From Poseidonocella sp. HB161398 (GTDB lineage Bacteria; Pseudomonadota; Alphaproteobacteria; Rhodobacterales; Rhodobacteraceae): a stretch of DNA of 64,000 nt. The stretch spans positions 62,001 through 126,000 of the forward strand of contig NZ_VATA01000011.1 of assembly GCF_005870025.1 (NCBI RefSeq), written 5' to 3'. This document shows, in pieces, positions 27,631-34,973 of this stretch (positions are counted from its first letter, which is position 1; each line of letters opens with the position of its first letter). A program made the translations under genes and the position numbers. A model generated the notes under the pieces. The model had not been told where the DNA came from, did no database searches, and saw nothing but the letters and a program-made list of their open reading frames with translations.

Positions 27631-28659
27631 TCAGTATTCGACGCGCTTGTAGTACCGGCGGGTGGTCAGCGGATGGTCGCGCAGCACCTCCAGATGGGCG
27701 CTGAGCCGCTCCAGCAACGTCGCCAGGACGACCGGCGAGACCAGGGCGCGGACCTCGTCGGAAATCCCGGGCAGCGCAACATCGGCGCTGTCGAGGACGC
27801 GCAGCTTGTCGGTATAGCGCCGGGCGAAGGCCTCGACCCGGTCGCCGAGCGGGCGGCAGGCATCCTCGCCCTTGAAGAGGAAGACGCTGACCCCGGGCTC
27901 GACCAGCTCCAGCGTGCCGTGGAAGAAATCGGCGGCATGCACGGGGCGGGTGCGGATCCACTGCATCTCCTCGAGGATGCACATCCCGTAGTAATGCGCC
28001 TCCGGCCAGACCGCGCCCGCACCGGTGAAAATGTGGTAGTCCTCGTCCTTGATCTCGGCGGCCAGCCGCGCGGCCTCGGGCTCGTAGGCGGCCTTGGCGG
28101 CGACCAGCAGTGCCGGCAGCGTCGCCAGCTCGGCCGTGATCGCGTCGTAGTTCGAGATCGCGCCGGTCTCCTGCAGCAGCGCCAGCATCAGGATCGCGGT
28201 CTGCAGGTAGAAGCTCTCCGACGAGGTGTCGTCCTCGGCGAAATTGGTGAAGGTCTCGTCGGCATCCTGCCCCAGCGGGGTGTCGGCATGGCCGGTCAGG
28301 CTGAGCGTCTTGACGCCGCGCGCCTTGAGGAACGCGAGCAGCGCGACGCTTTCCTTCGTGGTGCCCGAGAGCGAGGGCAGGATGGCCAGCGCCTTGCCGT
28401 CGAGCCCGGCGGGCGGGGCCAGCACGGCCTGGGCGGGGAAGCAGGCGGAGACCGGGAAGGCGGAGTGGCGCTGCGCCAGCTCGATCGCGGGCAGGGTCAG
28501 GAGCTGCACGCCGCCGGTGCCCATGAAGAAGATGCGCTCCACCCCGGCCTCGAGGAAGCCGCGGATCATCGGGCGGGCGGTCGCGGCCAGCGCCACCGCG
28601 CCGCTCTGGATCCGGACGAAGCGCTCCTCGTCGAAATTCAGCATGTTGTCGTCCAGCAT
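27631..28659 (-). CDS. frlB: SIS-domain deglycase, FrlB-like (fructosamine-6-phosphate deglycase)
   Basis: A 342-residue two-SIS-domain protein, the same size as FrlB, which splits fructoselysine-6-phosphate into glucose-6-phosphate and lysine. SIS motifs are RIFFMGTGGVQLLTLPA and LPSLSGTTKESVALLAF, with the sugar-phosphate-binding serine/threonine cluster SGTTKES. The C-terminal half holds CILEEMQWIRTRPVHAADFF and the end HPLTTRRYYKRVEY, which I recognise as FrlB/GfrF-like. The ATG at 28659 has AAGGA upstream. It is the first gene of the operon, directly after the two palindromic operators. Confidence 0.82.
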   Translation of the reverse strand: MLDDNMLNFDEERFVRIQSGAVALAATARPMIRGFLEAGVERIFFMGTGGVQLLTLPAIELAQRHSAFPVSACFPAQAVLAPPAGLDGKALAILPSLSGTTKESVALLAFLKARGVKTLSLTGHADTPLGQDADETFTNFAEDDTSSESFYLQTAILMLALLQETGAISNYDAITAELATLPALLVAAKAAYEPEAARLAAEIKDEDYHIFTGAGAVWPEAHYYGMCILEEMQWIRTRPVHAADFFHGTLELVEPGVSVFLFKGEDACRPLGDRVEAFARRYTDKLRVLDSADVALPGISDEVRALVSPVVLATLLERLSAHLEVLRDHPLTTRRYYKRVEY

Positions 28660-28750
28660 CGGGACAGGTCCTTGTTCTTGGCATGCAGGCTCCGGCACCC
28701 GTGCCGGAAGGGCACGTGCGGAGGCCGCAAACGCTGTCGGTTCGTCAGTC

Positions 28751-28764
28751 TGAGACCGGTCTCA
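28751..28764. promoter_or_regulatory. LacI-type operator copy 2 of the fructosamine operon
   Basis: TGAGACCGGTCTCA is a perfect 14-bp palindrome with a central CpG, the form bound by LacI-family dimers. It is identical to the copy at 28809-28822 and lies 87 bases before the frlB-like start. The centre-to-centre distance of 58 bp would allow loop or roadblock repression by the adjoining LacI protein. Confidence 0.8.
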
Positions 28765-28808
28765 CATCGGGCCGGAAGAAACGGCGCAAGCGCCGCTCCG
28801 GCTCGGAC

Positions 28809-28822
28809 TGAGACCGGTCTCA
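28809..28822. promoter_or_regulatory. LacI-type operator copy 1 of the fructosamine operon
   Basis: An identical TGAGACCGGTCTCA palindrome sits immediately downstream of a candidate -10 element on the minus strand, so bound repressor would block promoter clearance. The flanking bases CTG...CAT are shared with the other copy except at the outer position. Confidence 0.8.
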
Positions 28823-28828
28823 CATGCA

Positions 28829-28858
28829 GTCTAAGGCAGAGAGCCCGCGATCTGGCAA
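28829..28858 (-). promoter_or_regulatory. Candidate promoter of the fructosamine operon
   Basis: On the minus strand TTGCCA (28858-28853) and TTAGAC (28834-28829) are separated by 18 bp, directly upstream of operator copy 1. The -35 is good and the -10 is weak but well placed. Confidence 0.45.
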
Positions 28859-28889
28859 GCGCTTTCTTCGGGGGGCGGGGCGGCCGGGA

Positions 28890-29912
28890 TCAGCTGCCGC
28901 GGGGCCGCGAAACCGAGCCGCGGATGGTCAGCTGGGTGGGGAACTGGACATGCCGGGCCGGCGCGCGGCTGCCCTGGATGCGGGCCATCACCATCTCGAC
29001 AGCCAGCGGTCCGATCTTCTTAATCGGCTGGGAAACAACGGTAATCTGCGGATCCGAGAAGGTCGCCATGTCGAAGTCGTCGAAGCCCGCCAGCGACACG
29101 TCATGCGGCATGGAGAGCCCCAGAGAGCGGAAGGCCAGCATCGCCCCCTGGGTGATCAGGCTGTCGACGGTGAAAAGCGCGGTCGGCGGGTTCTGCCTGC
29201 GAAACAGCCGTATCGTGGCGTCGATCGCATGCGACACGGTCGAGGGTGATTCGATGATCAGCGACTCGTCGGCCGGCAGTCCGTGCGCCTCCAGCGCCTC
29301 GCGGTAGCCGGCCAGCCGGTCGCGGGCGGTGCCGATGCGGCTGTCGTCATGGATCAGCGCGATGCGGCGGTGGCCCTGGCGGATCAGGTACTCCACCGCG
29401 CCGCGGGCGCCCTTGCGGTTGTCGACGGTGATCTGGTCGCAGTCGAGCCCCTCGGGGACGCGGTCGATCAGCACCATCGGATAGCCCTCGCGGTGCATCT
29501 CCTCGAGCTGCGGATTGCGGTCGGAGGAGGCCGGGGCGATGATCAGCCCGCGCACCGCCAGCGCGCGCAGGCTGTCGATTACCTGCCGCTCCTGCGCCGG
29601 ATCCTCCTGGCTGGCCGCGATCAGCAGGTTGTGGCGGCTGCCGCGCAGCGCCATGTCGAGGTCATGGGCGATCTGCGAGAAGAACGGGTTGAGGATGTCG
29701 CCGGGGATGAAGCCGACCAGCGGCAGCTCGCCCTGGCGCAGCGCCTGGGCGATGCGGTTGCCGCGATAGCCCAGCTCGCGCGCAACGCGGCGCACCCGCT
29801 CGGCCGCCTCGCCGCCGACATAGCCATAGCCGTTCAGCGCCCGCGCCGCCGTCGCCCGCGAGACATTCGCCGCTGCCGCGACATCCTTGATCGTGACCGC
29901 CTTGGGCTTCAT
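28890..29912 (-). CDS. LacI-family repressor of the fructosamine operon
   Basis: A 340-residue LacI/GalR regulator. Its helix-turn-helix is TIKDVAAAANVSRATAARAL with the hinge ELGYRGNRIAQALRQGELPL. The effector domain contains LVGFIPGDILNPFFSQIAHD, PMVLIDRVPEGLDCDQITVD and the C-terminal dimer part VSLAGFDDFDMATF. The ATG at 29912 (MKPKAVTIKDV) is preferred over a frame open 66 bases further upstream. It precedes the frlB-like operon in the same direction with two palindromic operators between, so it very probably represses that operon. Bacillus and Escherichia frl operons use GntR-type FrlR, so control here differs. Confidence 0.93.
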   Translation of the reverse strand: MKPKAVTIKDVAAAANVSRATAARALNGYGYVGGEAAERVRRVARELGYRGNRIAQALRQGELPLVGFIPGDILNPFFSQIAHDLDMALRGSRHNLLIAASQEDPAQERQVIDSLRALAVRGLIIAPASSDRNPQLEEMHREGYPMVLIDRVPEGLDCDQITVDNRKGARGAVEYLIRQGHRRIALIHDDSRIGTARDRLAGYREALEAHGLPADESLIIESPSTVSHAIDATIRLFRRQNPPTALFTVDSLITQGAMLAFRSLGLSMPHDVSLAGFDDFDMATFSDPQITVVSQPIKKIGPLAVEMVMARIQGSRAPARHVQFPTQLTIRGSVSRPRGS

Positions 29913-30014
29913 CGGTTGCGCGGGCCCGGAGTTGCTGCCTGGTCCCGACCTCCTAGCCCATGCCGGGGGAGGCCGCAAAGTGTTCCGCGCGGCGGCGGCG
30001 TCCCGGCCCGTGTT

Positions 30015-30086
30015 TATCCGGTATGGCGTATATTTTCTGATTATACGCTCTAGCGGATATTGCCATTTTATGCGGCCTGGCGTATA
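30015..30086. promoter_or_regulatory. Three phased 18-bp operators of hipBA
   Basis: TATCCGGTATGGCGTATA (30015-30032), TATACGCTCTAGCGGATA (30042-30059) and TATGCGGCCTGGCGTATA (30069-30086) share the palindromic consensus TATNCG-N6-CGNATA. Their starts are exactly 27 bp apart. The set resembles the multi-operator autoregulatory region of hipBA loci, where HipB dimers bind TATCC/GGATA-type sites. The second operator contains a perfect TATAAT on the minus strand (30045-30040), so the divergent lacI gene may also be affected. Confidence 0.75.
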
Positions 30087-30088
30087 TC
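30060..30088 (+). promoter_or_regulatory. Candidate hipBA promoter, possibly leaderless
   Basis: TTGCCA (30060-30065) and TATATC (30083-30088) are spaced 17 bp. The expected start of transcription is at or within a few bases of the hipB ATG at 30096, and no Shine-Dalgarno sequence lies before that ATG. The third operator covers the spacer and most of the -10. Confidence 0.5.
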
Positions 30089-30095
30089 ATCACCC

Positions 30096-30347
30096 ATGTC
30101 GGACCTCGCCCGCACCCCCCGCCAGATCGGCACCCTCATCCAGCGCGCCCGCAAGCAGCGCGGCTGGAGCCAGGGCGTCCTGGCCGAGCGCGCCGGGCTG
30201 CGCCAGGCGACGATCTCGGCGATCGAGGCCGGGGAGCGTCCGGCGCGGCTCGACTCGCTGCTATCCGTGCTTGCCGCGCTCGACCTGGAATTCCGCATCG
30301 GCGCCCGCACAAGGGCGGAGCCCGGCGATATCGAGGATCTGTTCTGA
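30096..30347 (+). CDS. hipB: HipB-like antitoxin, XRE-type DNA-binding protein
   Basis: An 83-residue helix-turn-helix protein: QIGTLIQRARKQRGWSQGVLAERAGLRQATISAIEAGERP (about 10-50), then a short beta-strand LEFRIGART and an acidic tail ending DIEDLF. Antitoxins of this family bind HipA and repress their own operon. The ATG at 30096 is chosen because the domain begins there; an ATG 36 bases upstream lies inside the third operator. The stop overlaps the hipA start by one base (TGATG). Confidence 0.9.
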   Translation: MSDLARTPRQIGTLIQRARKQRGWSQGVLAERAGLRQATISAIEAGERPARLDSLLSVLAALDLEFRIGARTRAEPGDIEDLF

Positions 30348-31672
30348 TGGGGCGCCGTCCGGCGCATCCGCCGCTGCGGGTCTACCTGAACAACCGCCGG
30401 GTGGGCACGCTGACGCGCGATGCCGGGGGGGCGGTCGCCTTCGCCTACCATCCCGACTGGCTCGGCTGGGCGCCGGCGCTGCCGGTCTCGCTGTCGATGC
30501 CGCTGCGCGAGACGCCCTATCGCGGCGCTCCGGTGCTGGCCGTGCTGGAGAACCTGCTGCCCGATTCCGACCCGCTGCGCCGCCGCGTGGCGGAGCGGGT
30601 GGGCGCGCCGGGCACCGATGCCTACAGCCTGCTCTCCGTGATCGGCCATGACTGCGTCGGCGCGCTGCAATTCGTGGCGGGCGAGGCGCCGGCGCCCGAC
30701 AGCACCGCGCGGCTCGAGGGCGAACGGGTGGACGAGGCGGGGATCGAGGCGCTGCTGACCGGGCTCGGCCAGGCGCCGCTTGGCCTGCGCGGCGAGGATG
30801 CCTTCCGCATCTCGGTGGCTGGGGCGCAGGAGAAGACCGCGCTGCTCTTCCACGAAGGCGGCTGGATCCGCCCGCATGGCGCCACCCCCACCACCCATAT
30901 CCTGAAGACCCGGATCGGCCGTTTGCCCGGCGGGCTCGACCTGTCGGACAGCGTCGAGAACGAGTTCCTCTGCCTGGCGCTGGCCGCGGCCTTCGGGCTG
31001 GAGACCGCCCGCGCCCGCATGCTGCGCTTCGGGGACACGGCGGCGCTGGCGGTGGAGCGCTTCGACCGGCGCTGGACCCGCGACGGGCGGCTCCTGCGGC
31101 TGCCGCAGGAGGATTGCTGCCAGGCGCTCGCCGTGCCGCCGACGCTGAAATACCAGAGCGACGGCGGGCCGGGCATGGCCGATCTGCTGCGCCTTCTCGA
31201 GGGCAGCGACCGCCCCGCCGAGGACCGCGCGGCCTTCCTCAAGGCGCAGGCGGTGTTCTGGCTCCTCGGGGCGACCGACGGGCATGCCAAGAATTTCAGC
31301 CTCTTCCTCGGCCCTGGCGGCAGCTACCGGCTGACGCCTCTCTATGACATCCTGACCGCGCAGCCCGCGCTGGAGTCGCGCGGGATCGAGCGCAAGCAGA
31401 TGCGGCTGGCCATGTCCGCGGGCGAGCGCGGGCATTACCGCATCGACAAGCTCCATGGCCGCCATTTCGTCCAGACGGCGCAGAAGGCCGGCATGTCGCG
31501 CCGCGGCGCCGCCGCGCTGGTCGAGGAGCTGGCCGAGGCGGTGCCGGGCGCGGTGGAGGCCGCCCTCGACGGGCTTCCGGCGGGCTTCCCGGAGGCGCTG
31601 GCCGCGACGGTCGCGCGCGGGATCGCGGCGCGCCGCGACGGGCTGCGCCTAGGGGGAACGGGCGGGATCTGA
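30347..31672 (+). CDS. hipA: HipA-like serine/threonine kinase toxin
   Basis: A 441-residue HipA-type kinase; family members phosphorylate aminoacyl-tRNA synthetases such as GltX and induce dormancy. The N-terminal subdomain (RVYLNNRRVGTLTRD to about 110) is followed by the P-loop-like activation segment FRISVAGAQEKTALL with autophosphorylation Ser156, THILK (Lys187), VENEF and the catalytic ATDGHAKNFS loop with Asp311 and Asn316. The metal-binding Asp334 is in LTPLYDILTA. All catalytic residues are intact, so the toxin appears active. It is translationally coupled to hipB. Confidence 0.95.
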   Translation: MGRRPAHPPLRVYLNNRRVGTLTRDAGGAVAFAYHPDWLGWAPALPVSLSMPLRETPYRGAPVLAVLENLLPDSDPLRRRVAERVGAPGTDAYSLLSVIGHDCVGALQFVAGEAPAPDSTARLEGERVDEAGIEALLTGLGQAPLGLRGEDAFRISVAGAQEKTALLFHEGGWIRPHGATPTTHILKTRIGRLPGGLDLSDSVENEFLCLALAAAFGLETARARMLRFGDTAALAVERFDRRWTRDGRLLRLPQEDCCQALAVPPTLKYQSDGGPGMADLLRLLEGSDRPAEDRAAFLKAQAVFWLLGATDGHAKNFSLFLGPGGSYRLTPLYDILTAQPALESRGIERKQMRLAMSAGERGHYRIDKLHGRHFVQTAQKAGMSRRGAAALVEELAEAVPGAVEAALDGLPAGFPEALAATVARGIAARRDGLRLGGTGGI

Positions 31673-31686
31673 GGCGGCGCGCCGCC
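31673..31686 (+). terminator. Short GC palindrome after hipA
   Basis: GGCGGCGCGCCGCC is a perfect palindrome at the hipA stop, without a following T-run. It may end the transcript or reduce read-through into the che operon. Confidence 0.3.
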
Positions 31687-31843
31687 GCCAGGTTCCGTTA
31701 ACTTCTTGTTGAATGTGTAGAATATTCTCCGCTTTCGGGCGGCGTTCGCCGTGCAATCCGCTGGCCGTGGCAAAGGTGGATTAACTTCGCGGGTCTAGAC
31801 CGGGGCGAGTCCCGCCGGTCTGCGCAAGTGAGGAGGGTTGCCG

Positions 31844-32161
31844 TTGGACGATGCCGTTCTGTCAGGATCCGCCGATATCCGGTCCTGCGCCGCCTGGCGC
31901 GATCAGCTCTGCGCTGCACTGGAGCAGCGGGCCGAAGAGGTCGCGATCGATGCCGCGGCCGCGCCCGACATGGCGGCGCTTCAGCTCGTGGTCTCGGCCG
32001 TGGCCGCGGCCCGCGCCGAGGGCCGCACGCTGCGCATCGCCATGGAGGAGGGATCGCCCGCCGCGCTGCTCTGGGCGCGGCTGGCCTTCGACGCCCTGCC
32101 CGAAACCTGCCTCCGCCCACCCGCCGCCCGTCCCGCAACTCCGGCCCTGGCCGGTCCCTGA
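31844..32161 (+). CDS. STAS-domain protein at the head of the che operon
   Basis: About 105 residues with a STAS (anti-sigma-antagonist-like) fold: VAIDAAAAPDMAALQLVVSA is the strand-helix that normally carries a phosphorylatable serine or threonine (D-S/T-x-G-L-Q-L). Here that residue is replaced by methionine, so switching by phosphorylation is unlikely. There is no ATG in the right place; a TTG at 31844 with GAGGAGGG eight bases upstream is the best start, another TTG lying at 31838. Small STAS proteins begin alphaproteobacterial che operons, and their function is poorly known. Confidence 0.7.
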   Translation: MDDAVLSGSADIRSCAAWRDQLCAALEQRAEEVAIDAAAAPDMAALQLVVSAVAAARAEGRTLRIAMEEGSPAALLWARLAFDALPETCLRPPAARPATPALAGP

Positions 32162-32173
32162 GCAGGAGCCTGA

Positions 32174-32539
32174 ATGCAAAAGACAATCCTCGTCGTCGAC
32201 GACTCGCCCTCCGTGCGCCGCATGGTCTCCATGACGCTCAAGGGCGCGGGCTTCGCCGTGGTGGAGGCCGATGACGGCCGCGCCGCGCTGGCCGCAGCCG
32301 AGCGCAGCCTCCCCGACATCATCATCACCGACCAGAACATGCCCAATCTCGACGGGATCGGCTTCATCAAGGCTTTCCGCGCCCTGCCGCAGAGCGCGGG
32401 CGTGCCGGTCATCTTCCTGTCGACCGAGACCGAGGACGCGATCAAGGCGCAGGCCCGCGCGGTGGGCGCGATCGGCTGGATGACCAAGCCCTTCAATGAC
32501 GAGAAGCTGCTCTCGGTGGTCAAGCGGGTGGCCGGATGA
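32174..32539 (+). CDS. cheY: Chemotaxis response regulator CheY
   Basis: A 121-residue single receiver domain that carries phosphate from CheA to the flagellar motor or acts as a phosphate sink. The acidic pocket VVDDSPSVRR, phosphoacceptor Asp53 in IITDQNMPN, switch Ser/Thr in FLSTETE and Lys105 in WMTKPFND are all present. It lies 12 bases after the STAS gene and overlaps cheA by four bases. Confidence 0.96.
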   Translation: MQKTILVVDDSPSVRRMVSMTLKGAGFAVVEADDGRAALAAAERSLPDIIITDQNMPNLDGIGFIKAFRALPQSAGVPVIFLSTETEDAIKAQARAVGAIGWMTKPFNDEKLLSVVKRVAG

Positions 32540-34446
32540 TCGACGATCCCGAAGGCCAGGCGCTGTTCGAGGCCGAGGCGCGGCAACTGACCGAGAGCCT
32601 GGAGGCCGGGCTGCTGGCATTGCGCTCCGCCACCGGCGACCGGGCTCTGATCGACGGCGTGTTCCGCGACCTGCACACGCTCAAGGGCACCGGCGGGATG
32701 TTCGGCCATGCCGCGCTGGCCGCCTTCCTGCATGATTTCGAGACCGCCTTCGAGGCGGTGCGAGACGGCTCGCTGGAGGTCTCCGGCCCGCTGATCGAGC
32801 TGTCGCTGAAGGCGCATGACCATGTGCTGTCGCTGCTCGCCGGGGGCAGTCCCGAACCGGGCGAGCAGCTGCTGGCCGATCTCGGCGCGCTGCGCCGGGC
32901 GGGGACGGCCGCGGCGGAGGGAGCCGCGCCGCGGCGCATCCGCATCCGCTTCGCGCCCGACACGCTGTCGCTGGGCGGGGTGCCGGGGATCGTGCTGGAC
33001 GGGCTGCGGGAGCTCGGCGCCACCGCGATCCGGCCGCTGATCGGCGACCTGCCGCCGCCTGCGGCGCTCGATCCGGCGGAGCTGCATATCGCCTGGGAGG
33101 CGGAGCTGCCCGCCGGGATCGGCGATGCCGAGCTGGCCGAGGTGTTCCTGTTCCACGAGGAGGCGCTCGAGATCCTCGCCGATCCCGCGCCCGGGGCCGC
33201 ACAGCCGCCGGCGGAGGAGACCGGGGCCGCCCCGCCATCCGCGGCCGAGGCGGCGGCCGGTCCGCCGCGGCCGCGCGACGGCGCGATGATGCGGGTCTCC
33301 GCGGAGCGGCTCGACGAGATGATGGACCGGGTGGGCGAGCTGGTCATCGCCGAGGCGCGGCTGGCCGATCTGGCGGCGCGCTCCGGCGATCCGCAGCTCG
33401 TCGCCGTGGCAGAGGAGATCCAGCGCCTGGCGACGGGCATGCGCGACACCACCATGTCGATCCGCATGACGCCGATCGCCTCGATCATCGGCCGGTTCCG
33501 GCGGCTGGTCCACGATCTCAGCCAGGCGCTCGGCAAGGAGATCGAGCTGCGCGTCGAGGGCGAGGAGACCGAGCTCGACAAGACGGTGATCGAGATGCTC
33601 GCCGACCCGATCATGCACCTGATGCGCAACGCTGCCGATCACGGGCTGGAATCCGCGGAGGAGCGGCGCGCCATGGGCAAGCCCGGCACCGGCACGATCA
33701 CGGTGCGCGCGCAGTATTCCGGCGCCGAGGTGCTGATCTCGCTGATCGATGACGGCCGCGGGCTCGACGCCGCGCGGATCCGCGCCCGCGGGATCGAGCG
33801 CGGGCTGATCGGCCCGGAGGAGGAGCTGGCCCAGGGCGACCTGCTGAAGCTGATCCTGGAGCCCGGATTCTCCACCGCCGCCCAGGTCACGGAGCTGTCC
33901 GGCCGCGGCGTCGGCATGGATGTCGTCAAGCGCACGATCGAGCAGCTGCGCGGCAGCATCGAGATTTCCAGCGAGCCCGGCCATGGCGCGGCGATCCATC
34001 TGCGCCTGCCGCTGACGCTGGCGATCATCGACGGCCTGCTGGTCGAAGTGGCCGGAGAGCGCTACACGATCCCGCTGGCGGCGGTCGAGCATATCATCGA
34101 GCTGCCCGCCGAGAAGGCCGAAGCCGGGGCGGCGCCGCAGCTTCTCAACATCCGCGGCAAGCTGGTGCCCTTCCTGCGGCTGCGCCAGCTCTTCCGCTCG
34201 GACGGGGCGGCGGGGCCGCACCAGAAGGTCGTGGTGGTGATGTCGGGCGAGCTGCGCGTCGGGCTGACCGTCGACCAGATCATCGGCTCCAGCCAGACCG
34301 TCATCAAGCAGCTCTCGCCGCTCCATGCCACGCAGAAGACCTTCTCGGGGGCGACCATCCTCGGCGACGGCACCGTGGCGCTGATCCTCGACGTGCCGCA
34401 GCTCGTCGCCTTCGGCCAGGCGCGCGAGGAAAGGGAGGCGGCATGA
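32536..34446 (+). CDS. cheA: Chemotaxis histidine kinase CheA
   Basis: A 636-residue kinase with the usual domain series: an HPt domain with phosphorylated His47 in FRDLHTLKGTGGMFGH, a variable linker region up to about 250, and a dimerisation segment with VSAERLDEMMDRVGELV. The ATPase domain follows with MRNAADHGLES (N box), LIDDGRGLDAARI (G1) and GRGVGMDVVKRTI (G2), then the C-terminal CheW-like domain (VEVAGERYTIPLAAVEHII to the end). It starts in an ATGA overlap with cheY. Confidence 0.97.
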   Translation: MIDDPEGQALFEAEARQLTESLEAGLLALRSATGDRALIDGVFRDLHTLKGTGGMFGHAALAAFLHDFETAFEAVRDGSLEVSGPLIELSLKAHDHVLSLLAGGSPEPGEQLLADLGALRRAGTAAAEGAAPRRIRIRFAPDTLSLGGVPGIVLDGLRELGATAIRPLIGDLPPPAALDPAELHIAWEAELPAGIGDAELAEVFLFHEEALEILADPAPGAAQPPAEETGAAPPSAAEAAAGPPRPRDGAMMRVSAERLDEMMDRVGELVIAEARLADLAARSGDPQLVAVAEEIQRLATGMRDTTMSIRMTPIASIIGRFRRLVHDLSQALGKEIELRVEGEETELDKTVIEMLADPIMHLMRNAADHGLESAEERRAMGKPGTGTITVRAQYSGAEVLISLIDDGRGLDAARIRARGIERGLIGPEEELAQGDLLKLILEPGFSTAAQVTELSGRGVGMDVVKRTIEQLRGSIEISSEPGHGAAIHLRLPLTLAIIDGLLVEVAGERYTIPLAAVEHIIELPAEKAEAGAAPQLLNIRGKLVPFLRLRQLFRSDGAAGPHQKVVVVMSGELRVGLTVDQIIGSSQTVIKQLSPLHATQKTFSGATILGDGTVALILDVPQLVAFGQAREEREAA

Positions 34447-34973
34447 CCGGACTCTCCTCCTCGGCCCGGCCGACCGCAGATGCGGCAGGCGGCCGGGACA
34501 TGGTCACCTTCCGCCTCGGCGGCGAGCTCCTGGCCCTCCCGACCGGCATCCTGCGCGAGATCCTCGAGCCCGTGCGCACCACGCGGGTGCCGAACGCGCC
34601 CGATTTCGCCCCGGGGCTGATCAATGTCCGCGGCGCGGTGGTGCCGCTCGCCGATCTGCGCGTGCCGCTGCGCATGCCGCGGCCCCCGGCGGACGAGCAC
34701 ACCCGGATCATGGTGGTCGAGCTGGTGCTGAACGAGATCCCCTCGGTCGTCGGCATCCTCGCGGAGCGGGTGCACGAGGTCACCTCGATCGACGATGCCG
34801 CGCTCGAGGACCTGCCCGGCGTCGGCACCACCTGGCCGCCGCAATTCGTCATCGGCATCGGGAGGTGGCAGGACAGCTTCGTCATGCTGCCGGATCTCGA
34901 CGCCATCTTCTCTGCCCATCTCGCCGGTGAGTCCGGTGCCCAGCCGACTTCCGGAAAGGACTGCCTGCCATGA
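34443..34973 (+). CDS. cheW: CheW coupling protein, first copy
   Basis: A 176-residue CheW-domain adaptor linking CheA to the receptor. It has the SH3-like double barrel: [40 protein letters not shown] and [17 protein letters not shown]. It is overlapped by cheA and by the receptor gene at either end (ATGA). Confidence 0.95.
   Translation: MTGLSSSARPTADAAGGRDMVTFRLGGELLALPTGILREILEPVRTTRVPNAPDFAPGLINVRGAVVPLADLRVPLRMPRPPADEHTRIMVVELVLNEIPSVVGILAERVHEVTSIDDAALEDLPGVGTTWPPQFVIGIGRWQDSFVMLPDLDAIFSAHLAGESGAQPTSGKDCLP

Noticed and set aside
26287-29307. 1006-codon open frame on the plus strand
   Set aside because: It is antisense to the binding protein, deglycase and LacI genes, with no family motif. 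This is typical of GC-rich codon bias.
31718-31729. AT-rich TAGAATATTCTC upstream of the che operon as a promoter or LexA site
   Set aside because: It contains a palindrome and a TAGAAT -10-like hexamer, but no -35 at usual spacing and no alphaproteobacterial LexA GTTC repeats.
31981-34326. 781-codon open frame on the minus strand across cheA
   Set aside because: Antisense of cheY/cheA, with low-complexity composition and no start context.
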